DNA from: Methanobacteriaceae archaeon
Lineage (GTDB): Archaea; Methanobacteriota; Methanobacteria; Methanobacteriales; Methanobacteriaceae
Assembly: GCA_020854915.1 (NCBI GenBank)
Contig: JAHKLT010000027.1
Coordinates: 1-64,000, forward strand
DNA length: 64,000 nucleotides
Direction of reading: 5' to 3'
A program made the position numbers and the translations under genes. This document shows positions 19,261 to 28,672 of this stretch, piece by piece (the stretch's first letter is position 1; each line of letters begins with the position of its first letter). The notes beneath the pieces are model-generated. The model was not told the DNA's origin and ran no database searches. It worked only from the letters and a program-made list of their open reading frames with translations.

Positions 19261-20485
19261 CTTTATATCTTAAAATAGCTGCAACACCCCCAAAAGCTTT
19301 TAAAAGTTGAATTCCCTCTTCTGTTTCTGTTGAAATAAATTCTACATCTGTTCCAAGCTCTTCAGCTGTTTCTACAAAAAATTCAACTAGAGTTTTAGAC
19401 TCTACAAGTTTCATTTTATCATTACATTTCTCACAATTCTCATCAATTTTATCGTTTGGAGATTTTAAAGTGATTTCCTTTTGAGAATTACAATTAGAAC
19501 ATTTAATAGTATTCCGAGTGAACAATAAATCTTCGGATAATAATAGAGTATCAACTGCACCTATAAGCAAATTTTTTCTAACTTCTTCTTCACCATAAGA
19601 AGCAAGACCATCCTCGTTGATTAATTCTTTTAAAAATTTTTGAACAATCTTTTTTTCTTTCATTACATCCAATTCATCTAAAACATCTGCAGATTTATCA
19701 ATAACTTCTCTTATTCCAAATTCACCAGTATAAGACGTATCTACAGTAGTAATTATTTTATCCTTAATCTCATAATTAAGATAATCACCTTGAACAAATT
19801 CTTCTTTTGTATGACCTGGTCCTCCAATTACAACACCAGTTAGATCTTTCATGTCTAAAAAAACATCGTTCATATGTTCCCCAATTCTTTTTTTAAATTC
19901 ATGGGCTGCTAAATCAATAACACGATCAAATCTTCGTTGAGATTGACCTCCAGCTTTATGTTTACCTGGAACACCACTAGTTAAATGGTTTAAAATATCT
20001 ACTCTTTTACCTCTTAAAGTAGCTATTGTAGCTTCTTTTCTATCAATTACAGCCAAACCATATGTTTCTTTAACTTCAATCATGTATTCTAAAGGTTCTA
20101 AAAAGAACTCATTATTACATTGGTACCAATATGTTTGAATAGGTTCAGGTGGTTCAAAAACATAAGTTTCCATTTTTTCAGTACCAGGACCACCTTTAGG
20201 TATCATACCAACAAATAAAACTAATCCATTAGCTGGAGGTTTTTTAAATAAACGGATTCTTTGTAAAATAACTTCAATAGCTGATTGAACGTTTTTTTTA
20301 GTTTGTTTACTTTTAATATTAGCACTTTGTCCAAGTTCATCACGCATATGTTTTCCAACATCACTTAGTTGTTTATCTGGAGGAATATATACTGAAACAA
20401 GTTCTGTACCCCTACCTTTTTTTTGTGATAAATCTTTTAATGTCTTTTTAAATTCATATAACTCTTTTGATGATATATCTGACAT
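19253..20485 (-). CDS. prf1: Peptide chain release factor aRF1
   Basis: 410 residues, usual length for archaeal/eukaryotic-type class-1 release factors. The stop-codon-reading NIKS motif is near residue 56 ([12 protein letters not shown]). The peptidyl-transferase GGQ lies in [11 protein letters not shown], and the C-terminal domain carries a four-cysteine zinc site (CSNC and CEKC). It ends translation at all three stop codons. It appears to be transcribed alone. Confidence 0.96.
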   Translation of the reverse strand: MSDISSKELYEFKKTLKDLSQKKGRGTELVSVYIPPDKQLSDVGKHMRDELGQSANIKSKQTKKNVQSAIEVILQRIRLFKKPPANGLVLFVGMIPKGGPGTEKMETYVFEPPEPIQTYWYQCNNEFFLEPLEYMIEVKETYGLAVIDRKEATIATLRGKRVDILNHLTSGVPGKHKAGGQSQRRFDRVIDLAAHEFKKRIGEHMNDVFLDMKDLTGVVIGGPGHTKEEFVQGDYLNYEIKDKIITTVDTSYTGEFGIREVIDKSADVLDELDVMKEKKIVQKFLKELINEDGLASYGEEEVRKNLLIGAVDTLLLSEDLLFTRNTIKCSNCNSQKEITLKSPNDKIDENCEKCNDKMKLVESKTLVEFFVETAEELGTDVEFISTETEEGIQLLKAFGGVAAILRYKVN

Positions 20486-20581
20486 GTTTTCTCCAATAAT
20501 AATTTATAATAATTAAAATAAGTTATTAAAATTAATAATAATTAAATATATAGTTCATAATAAATAAATATTATTAAAAAA

Positions 20582-20941
20582 TTACTTTTTTGTTTTTAAA
20601 AGAATAATATGTGTAGAAACTAAAATAGCTATTATAACTAATAAAATAGTTATATAAAATTTATTTGTTGCAATAATAGAAATTGTTATCATTGCCCAAA
20701 CAAAAATAATGCTCTTTATTTTAACATCTAGTGGAACACCTATTTTATTTCTATAATTATCAATATAACTTCCAAAATATTTATTATTTGCAATCCACTT
20801 ATCAGCTTTTTTAGAACTTCTAGAAAAAAAGAAAGCTGCCAATAAAATAAAAGGAGTTGTAGGTAGAACTGGTAATACTACACCAATAGCTCCAATACCT
20901 ACAAATAAACAACCAAATGAGAAATAAATTTTCTTTTTCAT
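20582..20941 (-). CDS. DUF454 (YbaN-like) membrane protein
   Basis: 119 residues with the DUF454 pattern: GIGAIGVVLPVLPTTPF in the first span, FFFSRSSKKADKWI in the loop and two further spans at the C-terminus. Function unknown. It begins directly after the catalase stop on the same strand (no gap), so the two are very likely co-transcribed. That may point to a role under oxidative or membrane stress, which is inference. Confidence 0.85.
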   Translation of the reverse strand: MKKKIYFSFGCLFVGIGAIGVVLPVLPTTPFILLAAFFFSRSSKKADKWIANNKYFGSYIDNYRNKIGVPLDVKIKSIIFVWAMITISIIATNKFYITILLVIIAILVSTHIILLKTKK

Positions 20942-22468
20942 TTAATTTAAAGTTGCTTTAACCCTATCATCTTGTGACATTTCAGAAAGAGATTTAACTT
21001 TACTAATATCAAGCCCTAATCCTTCAGCTACCCTTGTTCCATAATCTGGTTCTGCTTTATAGAAAAGAGCACATTGCCTATACTGAATATTTTCTTTAGC
21101 ATTCATCATATGCCCTACAAGATTGGAAATAAGATGATCCTTATTTGTATCATCTAAAACTCTTCTATAAAACTCTCCAGTTTGAACAAAATCAATATCT
21201 TCTGTTGGACGAGTATGGCTGTCAATAATAGCTTGTATTTCAATAGTTGGAGGTTTGAATGATGCATCTGGTTCTGGTCCATCCATTGTATTAGGATAAT
21301 AATTAGGATATGGATTTTCACCACTATCCTCAACATTCATTGGCCCATCTCTTTGATATGTATTAACTTCAGTATTTTTAGCCTTGTTTACAGGAATTTG
21401 ATGATAGTTTGCTCCTAATCTATGTCTTTGTGTGTCCCTATATGAGAATAATCTCCCTTGAAGAAGCTTATCAGGAGATGGACCAACACCTGGAACAAAT
21501 GCTGATGGTGCAAAAGCAGCTTGCTCAATCTCATTGAAATAGTTAACTGGATTTTTATTTAAAACCAATTTTCCAAGAGGTATTAATGGGTAATCTCCAT
21601 GATACCATACTTTTGTAACATCAAATGGATCAAACTTATATTCTTTAGCTTCTTCATTTGTCATAATCTGAACATAAACATCCCATTCAGGATAATTACC
21701 ATCTTCAATAGCATCATATAAATCTTCAGTAGCATGGTCAGGATTTTCACCAGCCATTTTTGTAGCCTCTTCATCAGTGAAAGTTGCATTTCCAAGAACT
21801 GATTTAAAATGATATTTAACCCAAACATATTCCTCATTTTCATTATACCACATAAATGTATGGCTTGAAAAACCATCCATATGTCTAAAATCTTGTGGTG
21901 TTCCCCTATCTGTAAATAAAAATGTTGCTTGATGAATAGATTCAGGATTTAAAGACATAAAATCCCAAAACATATCAGCATCTTTTAAATTAGTTGTAGG
22001 GTGTCTTTTTTGAGTATGTATAAAATCTGGGAATTTTATAGCATCTCTAATGAAAAATATAGGTATATCATTACCTACTAAATCATAATTTCCCTCTTCA
22101 GTGTAAAATTTAAGTGCAAAACCGCGAGGATCACGAGCAGAATCTGCAGAACCTCTTTCTCCACCAACAGTTGAAAATCTAACAAGGACATCAGTTTTTT
22201 TACCTATTTCAGATAAGAATTTTGCCCTAGTATATTTTGAAAGATCATTAGTAACCTCAAAATATCCAAAAGCACCTGCACCTTTAGCATGGACAACTCT
22301 TTCAGGTATTCTTTCCCTATCAAAGTGAGCTAACTTGTCAATAAGATGAGAATCCTGAATTAAAGTATAACCTTCTTTTTTACCTGTAGTTATAGATGCT
22401 TGATCATTTACAACAGGAGCACCTTCATTTTTAGTATATTTCTTTTCTGTCATTTTTAAAAACCCCAT
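20942..22468 (-). CDS. katA: Haem catalase
   Basis: Up to 508 residues, small-subunit monofunctional catalase. The distal histidine is in ERVVHAKGAGAFGYFEVT; the distal Asn region is YDLVGNDIPIFFIRDAIKFPD, and the proximal haem tyrosine is in RLFSYRDTQRHRLG. It breaks down hydrogen peroxide. The ATG at 22468 starts MGFLKMTEKK; the inner ATG at 22453, with GGGG upstream, matches usual catalase N-termini and may be the real start. In M. arboriphilus such an enzyme is known to depend on haem from outside, because the host makes none. Confidence 0.95.
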   Translation of the reverse strand: MGFLKMTEKKYTKNEGAPVVNDQASITTGKKEGYTLIQDSHLIDKLAHFDRERIPERVVHAKGAGAFGYFEVTNDLSKYTRAKFLSEIGKKTDVLVRFSTVGGERGSADSARDPRGFALKFYTEEGNYDLVGNDIPIFFIRDAIKFPDFIHTQKRHPTTNLKDADMFWDFMSLNPESIHQATFLFTDRGTPQDFRHMDGFSSHTFMWYNENEEYVWVKYHFKSVLGNATFTDEEATKMAGENPDHATEDLYDAIEDGNYPEWDVYVQIMTNEEAKEYKFDPFDVTKVWYHGDYPLIPLGKLVLNKNPVNYFNEIEQAAFAPSAFVPGVGPSPDKLLQGRLFSYRDTQRHRLGANYHQIPVNKAKNTEVNTYQRDGPMNVEDSGENPYPNYYPNTMDGPEPDASFKPPTIEIQAIIDSHTRPTEDIDFVQTGEFYRRVLDDTNKDHLISNLVGHMMNAKENIQYRQCALFYKAEPDYGTRVAEGLGLDISKVKSLSEMSQDDRVKATLN

Positions 22469-22622
22469 AATAATTCATTAAATATATTAATATTATATTT
22501 AATAAGTTTTAATTAATATAATTATCTAATGATTTTAGAATTATAAATTTGAATTAAGTTAAAATTTTATTTTAACAATATTTTTATGAATAAAGCAAGA
22601 AAAATATAAAAAAGGTGTTATA

Positions 22623-23297
22623 ATGAGAATAGTAATTGCAATTGGAGGATCAGTTCTCTTAAATGATTATGATTATAAAAAATTCCAAGAATATAGTGAA
22701 ATTTTAAAATCATTATATAAAGAACATGAATTATTTGTTGTTGTAGGTGGAGGTGTACCTGCAAGAGATTATATTAATATAGTAAGAGGTTTAAATGGTG
22801 GAGAAGCTATTTGTGATGATATAGGCATTGAAGTTACAAGAATTAATGCAAAAATATTATTAATAGGACTTGGAGAATTTGCATATCAAAAAGTTCCTCA
22901 TAACTTCCAAGAAGCTATTGAATATTCATCCTCAGAGAAAATTATAGTAATGGGTGGAACTGAACCTGCACATAGTACTGATGCAGTTTCTGCGATACTT
23001 GCAGAATATATAAAAGCAGATTTATTAATTAATTTAACTTCAGTAAATGGTATGTATGATAAAGATCCTAATAAGTTTGAAGATGCTGAATTAATAAGTA
23101 AAATTACTGTAGAAGAAATGTTAGATTTTATTAGTGGAAAAGATGTTAAAGCAGGAACATATGAATTTTTTGATATGACTGCTATTCAAATGATTAAACG
23201 TTCATCAATTAGAACTGTAATAGCTAATGGTTATACTCCTAAAAATTTATTAAAAATTATTAATGGAGAAAACATAGGCACTACAATTACATTTTAG
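22623..23297 (+). CDS. pyrH: UMP kinase
   Basis: 224 residues of the amino-acid-kinase fold. The N-terminal VIAIGGSVL phosphate loop, [13 protein letters not shown], the [15 protein letters not shown] nucleotide-binding segment and [12 protein letters not shown] are all typical of archaeal PyrH. It phosphorylates UMP to UDP. A GGTG site precedes the ATG. It is the first of a plus-strand run of closely spaced genes including TatD. Confidence 0.93.
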   Translation: MRIVIAIGGSVLLNDYDYKKFQEYSEILKSLYKEHELFVVVGGGVPARDYINIVRGLNGGEAICDDIGIEVTRINAKILLIGLGEFAYQKVPHNFQEAIEYSSSEKIIVMGGTEPAHSTDAVSAILAEYIKADLLINLTSVNGMYDKDPNKFEDAELISKITVEEMLDFISGKDVKAGTYEFFDMTAIQMIKRSSIRTVIANGYTPKNLLKIINGENIGTTITF

Positions 23298-23304
23298 TGA
23301 TATC

Positions 23305-24093
23305 ATGGATAATCTTATTGATATTGGAATCAATTTAATGCATCCTTCATTTAAAAAAGATAAAGAAGATGTAATTAAAAATGGCCAAAATGCAGGTGTT
23401 AAAAAGTACATAATAACTGGAACTAATATAAACTCAAGTAAAATAGCTAAAGATTATTCAATGAAATATCTAGGATTATTATATTCAACTGTTGGTGTTC
23501 ATCCCCATAATGCAAAAGATTGCAACGAAGATACTTTAAAAAAGATAGAAGAATTATCTAAATTCGACTGTGTAGTAGCTATTGGAGAATGTGGTCTTGA
23601 TTATAATAGAAATTTTTCAAAACCAAGAACTCAGAGAAAATGGTTTGAAAAACAGATAGAAATTGCTGAAAAATTAAATATGCCCTTATTTTTACATGAA
23701 AGGGAAGCTCATGAAGATTTAATAGACATTTTAGAAAAATATCCTGAAATGGCAAAAAAATCTGTAATTCATTGCTTTACTGGAACTAAAGAAGAAGCTC
23801 AAAATTATTTAGATTTAGGTGCTTATATAGGAATTACAGGTTGGATTTGTGATATGAGAAGAGGTAAAAACTTACAAAATGCTGTTAAAATTATTCCATC
23901 TGATAAGATGATGATTGAAACTGATGCTCCTTTTTTAATTCCTAAAAATTTTGATGATAAAATTAAAAACAATAGAAATGAACCTAAATATTTACCCCAT
24001 ATTTTAAAAACAATAGCTAAATATAAAAACCTTGATGAAGAAATATTAGCAAAAGATCTTACAAATACAACAAAAAGATTTTTTAATATTTAA
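23305..24093 (+). CDS. TatD-family metal-dependent hydrolase
   Basis: 262 residues of the TatD amidohydrolase family: VGVHPHNAKD, AIGECGLDYNR, FLHEREAHED, VIHCFTGTKEEA and ETDAPFL supply the expected His/Glu/Asp metal ligands. The first HxH pair is replaced by the D-I-G-x-N-L-M-H start (IGINLMHPS), common in this family. Relatives act as 3'-5' exonucleases on DNA or as deoxyribonucleases. It starts seven bases after pyrH. Confidence 0.88.
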   Translation: MDNLIDIGINLMHPSFKKDKEDVIKNGQNAGVKKYIITGTNINSSKIAKDYSMKYLGLLYSTVGVHPHNAKDCNEDTLKKIEELSKFDCVVAIGECGLDYNRNFSKPRTQRKWFEKQIEIAEKLNMPLFLHEREAHEDLIDILEKYPEMAKKSVIHCFTGTKEEAQNYLDLGAYIGITGWICDMRRGKNLQNAVKIIPSDKMMIETDAPFLIPKNFDDKIKNNRNEPKYLPHILKTIAKYKNLDEEILAKDLTNTTKRFFNI

Positions 24094-24118
24094 TAATAAA
24101 TTATAAATTGGTGAAAAA

Positions 24119-24307
24119 ATGATTGAAACACATAAGCATTGTCCTATTTGTGGAGTACCTATACCTCTAAAAGAAAAAGTATGTTCTCCAGATTGTGAAA
24201 AAGTATATAACCAAAGAATTGCTCAATCAAAGAAATCTAGAATGATTTTATTTGCATTGATAATTATTTTTGTGCTTGTATGGATTTTTGTAACTTTTTT
24301 AAATTAG
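24119..24307 (+). CDS. DUF2116-type zinc-ribbon membrane protein
   Basis: 62 residues. HCPICGVPIPLKEKVCSPDC provides a C2-C2 zinc site, followed by a basic stretch and one C-terminal transmembrane span (MILFALIIIFVLVWIFVTFL). This is the pattern of archaeal DUF2116 proteins, which have no known function. A GGTGAAAA site precedes the start, and the gene runs straight into the YbjQ gene six bases on. Confidence 0.8.
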   Translation: MIETHKHCPICGVPIPLKEKVCSPDCEKVYNQRIAQSKKSRMILFALIIIFVLVWIFVTFLN

Positions 24308-24313
24308 ATTATA

Positions 24314-24637
24314 ATGATACTCTCTTCAACTAATACTTTAGATAATAAAGAAATAATTAATTATCATGGGCTTGTTACAGGAGAATCTTTAATAGGATCT
24401 AATGTATATAAAGATTTATTTTCAGGAGTTCGTGATGTTGTTGGTGGTCGTACATCAAGATATGAAGTAGAAATTCAAAAAGCAAGAGAGCTAACTTTTG
24501 ATAGTATGAAAAAAAAGGCAGAAGAATTAAATGCTAATGCAATAATTGGTCTTAAAATTTCATATAATAATTTAGGTGGAACTATGGGAAATACTATTCT
24601 TGTAACTGCCTATGGTACAGCAGTAACTTATAAATAG
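24314..24637 (+). CDS. YbjQ/heavy-metal-binding-domain family protein
   Basis: 107 residues matching the YbjQ family: [18 protein letters not shown], then a helix with REL.FDSM and [17 protein letters not shown], ending in LVTAYGTAV. These proteins form pentameric rings; a metal role is only suggested by older naming. A second YbjQ gene is at 60383-60721, and the next gene here ends in a related domain. Confidence 0.85.
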   Translation: MILSSTNTLDNKEIINYHGLVTGESLIGSNVYKDLFSGVRDVVGGRTSRYEVEIQKARELTFDSMKKKAEELNANAIIGLKISYNNLGGTMGNTILVTAYGTAVTYK

Positions 24638-24643
24638 ATTGAA

Positions 24644-25489
24644 ATGAATTTTAATATTCCAAAAAAAAGAATTTCGAACTCGAAAAATGCTTTTTTATCT
24701 ATTTCAATTGGAACAATAGCTGGATTAATCACTTACCATCTTTTTTTACATTTTCATATTGCAATATTTGGTTGGAACTTTGGTTTAGTATTTGCACCTC
24801 TTGTTGCAGGTTACATAGAAACAATTTTAGCTAGAAAAATTATTGGAGAGAGTATTGGTGCAATAAGTGCTTTTATTCTTTTTATATTTACTGTAATCTA
24901 TAGTTTCATATTAAAAAATCCAACATTAGGATATAACGTGATAACTTTTGGAAGTCTAGCTGTTATACTACAAGCTGCACTTCCAACACTTATTAACCAC
25001 TTTTTATTTGTTGTGATAATTGGAATACTATCCTATTTTTTAGGAATTTTCAAAAAGATAACAGATTATTTTAATTATTTTTTAAAATTAATTTATCATA
25101 AAATAACAGGCAAACCTCAAACACACAGCTTAAAAGAAAGTATAGAGTATGATGAAAATTTAGAAAATATAGAAATAAACAGTTTAAATACCTTGTTCAT
25201 AAGTTCATCAGAAGTTCGTTATAAAATTAAAGAATATAAAGGTATTTTTGAAGGTAGAATCCTATTTCCTAAAGATACTTTTTTAATTTCTTCAAATTTT
25301 GAAAAGAAGGAGAAAAAATTATTAAATAAATTAAAACACGCAAAAGAACAAGCATTATTAAATTTATCTGAATCTGCAGAAAAAGAAGGATGTAATTGTA
25401 TTCTTAATTTATCCATTGAATATGATACTGTTGGACTTGGTGGAGACAGTTTTCAAATAGTAGCTAAAGGAACTGGAGTTATAATTTAA
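24644..25489 (+). CDS. Membrane protein with C-terminal YbjQ-like domain
   Basis: 281 residues. About four hydrophobic spans occupy residues ~15-145 (for example FGLVFAPLVAGYIETILA and LFVVIIGILSYFLGIF), then a charged linker. Residues ~195-281 look like a diverged YbjQ domain: AKEQALLNLSESAEKEGCNCILNLSIEYD and FQIVAKGTGVII parallel the same parts of the 107-residue YbjQ protein seven bases upstream. The pairing of soluble and membrane-tethered forms suggests they assemble together. Function unknown. The end overlaps the convergent transporter gene by four bases. Confidence 0.7.
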   Translation: MNFNIPKKRISNSKNAFLSISIGTIAGLITYHLFLHFHIAIFGWNFGLVFAPLVAGYIETILARKIIGESIGAISAFILFIFTVIYSFILKNPTLGYNVITFGSLAVILQAALPTLINHFLFVVIIGILSYFLGIFKKITDYFNYFLKLIYHKITGKPQTHSLKESIEYDENLENIEINSLNTLFISSSEVRYKIKEYKGIFEGRILFPKDTFLISSNFEKKEKKLLNKLKHAKEQALLNLSESAEKEGCNCILNLSIEYDTVGLGGDSFQIVAKGTGVII

Positions 25490-26289
25490 AAAATTCCAAT
25501 CATTTTAAGTGAAATAATAAAAATCAAAAGTGAAAAAATTAATTTTAGTTTTTTCTCATCAATTCTATTAGAAACTTTAGCACCAATATATGCTGAAGGT
25601 ACAGAAAATACTGAAATAACAATTAAATGAATCAAATTAATATAACCTATTGAATAAGGTAAAACATCCATATTTAATCCTGTTAATACATAAGATAAGA
25701 CACCACCAATAGCTGTGAATGAAATAAAAATAGATGAAATTCCAATGGACTTTATTAATGAAAAACCTAAAAATAAATTTAAAATAATAATTAAAAATAT
25801 TCCACCACCAATACCTAAAAGACCAGATAAAAAACCCACAGTTAGCCCTATTATACAGATTAAAACAAGATTTATATTAAATTTATAGTTTGATTCATCC
25901 TTTTTATTAAAAAAGTTATAAATTGCTATAAAAAGTAGTACGATTCCAAAAATAAATTCTAATAAATTTGGATTTAATAAGTTTGCAGTTATTCCACCTA
26001 AAAATCCCCCAAATATTCCAGAAATTCCAAGTTTTGAACCTATAGGCCATATATTATTTAAATCTTTATTATGTTTATATGCACCACTAATAGCTGTTGG
26101 AACAATAATAGCTAAACTTGTACCAAATGCTACTAAAATAGCTATGTTTTTATCAACTCCAGCAGATTGTAATAAAAAATATTGAAGAGGAACCATTAAA
26201 AAGCCTCCACCAATGCCTAAAAGACCAGATAACAATCCAGCGCATATTCCAATAATTATAAGAAAAATAATATATTCTATAGAAAAAAT
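25486..26289 (-). CDS. TSUP (TauE/SafE) family transporter with probable ATT start
   Basis: About 267 residues with two homologous halves, each with the GLLGIGGG signature (start of the first span and ~residue 155), typical of sulfite, sulfonate or organic-anion exporters/importers. The first standard start codon is a TTG at 26235, which would cut off half of the first membrane span. The frame continues upstream as IFSIEYIIFLIIIGICAG to an ATT at 26289, seven bases after GGAGG, the same spacing and context as the aIF5A ATG. A decayed insertion sequence lies about 50 bases upstream. The substrate is unknown. Confidence 0.8.
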   Translation of the reverse strand: MFSIEYIIFLIIIGICAGLLSGLLGIGGGFLMVPLQYFLLQSAGVDKNIAILVAFGTSLAIIVPTAISGAYKHNKDLNNIWPIGSKLGISGIFGGFLGGITANLLNPNLLEFIFGIVLLFIAIYNFFNKKDESNYKFNINLVLICIIGLTVGFLSGLLGIGGGIFLIIILNLFLGFSLIKSIGISSIFISFTAIGGVLSYVLTGLNMDVLPYSIGYINLIHLIVISVFSVPSAYIGAKVSNRIDEKKLKLIFSLLIFIISLKMIGIF

Positions 26290-26330
26290 TTAGATTCCTC
26301 CAATATAATAATTTAGATTCCTCCAATATA
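26288..26330 (-). repeat. Tandemly duplicated ribosome-site segment before the TSUP gene
   Basis: The 20-base sequence ATTTAGATTCCTCCAATATA occurs at 26288-26307 and again at 26311-26330, a period of 23 bases. On the minus strand each copy holds ATTGGAGGAATCTAAAT, so the leader carries two GGAGG sites. Only the inner one is correctly spaced from the ATT start. It lies between the transporter and the insertion sequence. Confidence 0.9.
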
Positions 26331-26341
26331 AATAATTTTTA

Positions 26342-27420
26342 GGCTTTGTAGAAACCCTTTTTTTATTGTATTTGTGTTGATTGATGTATGTTATAAATTG
26401 TGTTTTTAAGTTTGGTTTCTTTATTTGATAGTTTGGTGCTTCTACTTTTATTTATTCCGCTGGATGATCTTTTTATAACACTGAACACACTTTCAACATT
26501 GTTTCTTTTTCTGTATATTTCGTGTCGAAATATTGTTTGACTTTTTAATCTGTATTTTCCTTTTTTAGCTCTTTTTTTCAAAGGTATTTGATCAAATGCA
26601 TTTATTTCTTCGTTTATGTATTTTCTTATGGGTTCGTATCGTTATCTGCTATAATATATTTTGGTTGATATTTCTTTATTTTTTTAATAGAATTGATTGC
26701 AAATTGTGTATCATATTTAGTCCTTTTTGTGTTTGATAATTTACTATTAAACGAGATTTAACATCGATTGCAATATGGTTTTTAATGTAGCTTTTTCTTT
26801 CTTGTGTATTGTGGCATAATATTTCTCAGTATGATCATTTGTGAATCTAGTTCCATCTAATGCTATGATTTCTGGTTTTATTTTCTTTTCCATTAAATTT
26901 AGTTGGTTTATTTTGTTTAAAACTTCTGTGGACATTCTGTTGAAGAATTTTTTGTATTGTGGTGAAGTGTGGTGCTTTTTTGATATGTAATAATTTCTTT
27001 AATTGATTAGATAAGTCTATTATACAATTTATTTTGTGATATGTTAATTTTAAGTATATTTTTAATGTTAATATTGTGAATAATGATGGTTAGGAGTATA
27101 AATGATTATAAATAGTTGGAATATTTGTTTAAACTTATTTTTGCATATTTATTAGTGGGAATAATGAATTTTATAAGGTTATTTTCATTTCATTGTTTTT
27201 AGTTCTATTTTGAATCTTTTTAATGTAATTTTTCAGTTGTGTTTCAAAGTTAAAATCCAAAAGGTTTAATTGCTTTGAAGTCAAACTATTAAATGGATAA
27301 GATGTGTTTTTGGTTTTTATATTAATATATATTCTTCGTTTTAAAATTTATATCTTTTTTCTTACTAATTTTAAAATTAATAATATTAAATTCTTAAAAA
27401 ATTAGGGTTTCTACAAAGCC
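26342..27420 (-). mobile_element. Degenerate insertion sequence with 16-bp terminal inverted repeats
   Basis: The ends are a perfect inverted repeat: GGCTTTGTAGAAACCC at 26342-26357 and its complement at 27405-27420, giving a 1079-bp element. Flanking 8-mers AATTTTTA (26334-26341) and AAATTTTA (27421-27428) match at seven of eight positions, a possible target duplication. The transposase inside is broken by several frameshifts. The DDE pattern resembles the IS5/IS4-like or ISM1-like transposases known in Methanobrevibacter; I cannot assign a family firmly. The region 27000-27400 between the gene remnant and the right end is AT-rich with no intact frame. Confidence 0.88.
26363..26998 (-). pseudogene. 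Transposase pseudogene (DDE type)
   Basis: Pieces in different minus-strand frames line up as one transposase. SPQYKKFFNRMSTEVLNK and IIALDGTRFTNDHTEKYY (about 26965-26820) include a likely first Asp. KNHIAIDVKSRLIV and YQPKYIIADN (about 26780-26645) hold a second Asp. PIRKYINEEINAFDQIPLKK and YRKRNNVESVFSVIKRS (26640-26460) hold the catalytic Glu region. At least two or three frameshifts separate them, one within the IIAD motif, where two codons seem lost. It cannot make an active enzyme. Confidence 0.85.
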
Positions 27421-27477
27421 AAATTTTATTTATTTTTACTTAAAAGTTTTTTAATTATAATCAATATATTAAATAAG

Positions 27478-28584
27478 ATGAAAGTTAACAAAAACATTAT
27501 TTTTGGAATAGTATTTATAGGTTTAGCTATTTTTATATTATTTAATGATTCCTTAAATAGTATTATTAGACCAATAACATATATATTTCTAATGGGCTCA
27601 TCAAAAGGAAAAGATATTTTATTTTTTGGTATTTTTGGAGCTTTTATGATTCTTTCCCAAATATATAAACTTAATTCTAAAAATAATTTTTTAAACTTAA
27701 AAATAAGAAATATTAATAGGTATTTAAAGATTACAATAATATTATCTTTTATTTTAGCTATATCAGGCATTTTTATTGAAATAAAAATGAGAAATAAACT
27801 TGGAATTAATTTAAGCACAATTTTTGCATCATTAAATCCAAATATTACAAGTACAAGTATCCTACACTCCCATATATATAAATCTGTCTTTGGAGAAATT
27901 ATAAATAATTTAATCGGCAGTTTTATTCCCTCTGGAATCCATTTAGGCAATTCTTTATTCCCATATATCCCCCAAATAGCTATTATATTAATGATACTAT
28001 TTCCGATAATATTTATTTTAATGATATTATCTCTTCAAAAAAGAAGTTTTCCAGTAAGTATATTATTAAGCTTTTTCTCAACATGTACACTTATTGGTAT
28101 ATTAGATGGAGGTTTTTTTTCTGTTCCTGCAATTACAGGACTTTGTGGTTTAATATTAGTATATAGAAATGAATATTACATTAATCTATATTTAAGTTCA
28201 TTATTAAATAGTAATTCTTTAAAGATAGCTGCAGATAAAAATCCTTCAAATTATGATAAATATTTGGATTCTAAAAAATTTAGATATTTAATAAACAGAT
28301 TACTGCCTTATTTAGTTGTGTTATTTATAGTATTTTTAAGATTTTCAATAACTATAATCGGAGCAAACCCTGAGTATTATGAAGTAAATATTGAAAATCC
28401 AAATGAAAATATAGATTTATCAAATGATTACAATACTATGAAAATAATTAAAAGCGATAATGAAACTATTTATTTATTTTCACCAGAATACAATGAAATG
28501 GAATTGTTTAATGATATTTCCCATAAATTAGAAGGAAAATCGGAATATATGAGTATTTCATGGAATGGTTTTTCCTATTTATAA
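27478..28584 (+). CDS. Multi-span membrane protein of unknown function
   Basis: 368 residues, not recognised. Hydrophobic segments are seen at about residues 8-22, 43-60, 82-102, 165-188, 192-225 and 275-297, with a final ~70-residue polar tail (YYEVNIENPNENIDL onward) probably outside the membrane. There is no signal peptide with a cleavage site. It begins only 58 bases after the insertion sequence, so part of its promoter may have been replaced. It is followed by a glycosyltransferase gene 88 bases on; a shared role in surface polymers is possible but unproven. Confidence 0.6.
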   Translation: MKVNKNIIFGIVFIGLAIFILFNDSLNSIIRPITYIFLMGSSKGKDILFFGIFGAFMILSQIYKLNSKNNFLNLKIRNINRYLKITIILSFILAISGIFIEIKMRNKLGINLSTIFASLNPNITSTSILHSHIYKSVFGEIINNLIGSFIPSGIHLGNSLFPYIPQIAIILMILFPIIFILMILSLQKRSFPVSILLSFFSTCTLIGILDGGFFSVPAITGLCGLILVYRNEYYINLYLSSLLNSNSLKIAADKNPSNYDKYLDSKKFRYLINRLLPYLVVLFIVFLRFSITIIGANPEYYEVNIENPNENIDLSNDYNTMKIIKSDNETIYLFSPEYNEMELFNDISHKLEGKSEYMSISWNGFSYL

Positions 28585-28672
28585 GTAAAATTATAAGTTA
28601 ATTTTTAAATACTTCAAAAACAAAAAATATAAAATAAAAAATTTCTTTTTAAATTAATTATAAAGATTAATT

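Noticed and set aside
26363-26581. A separate 72-residue DNA-binding protein
   Set aside because: It is the C-terminal piece of the broken transposase inside the insertion sequence.
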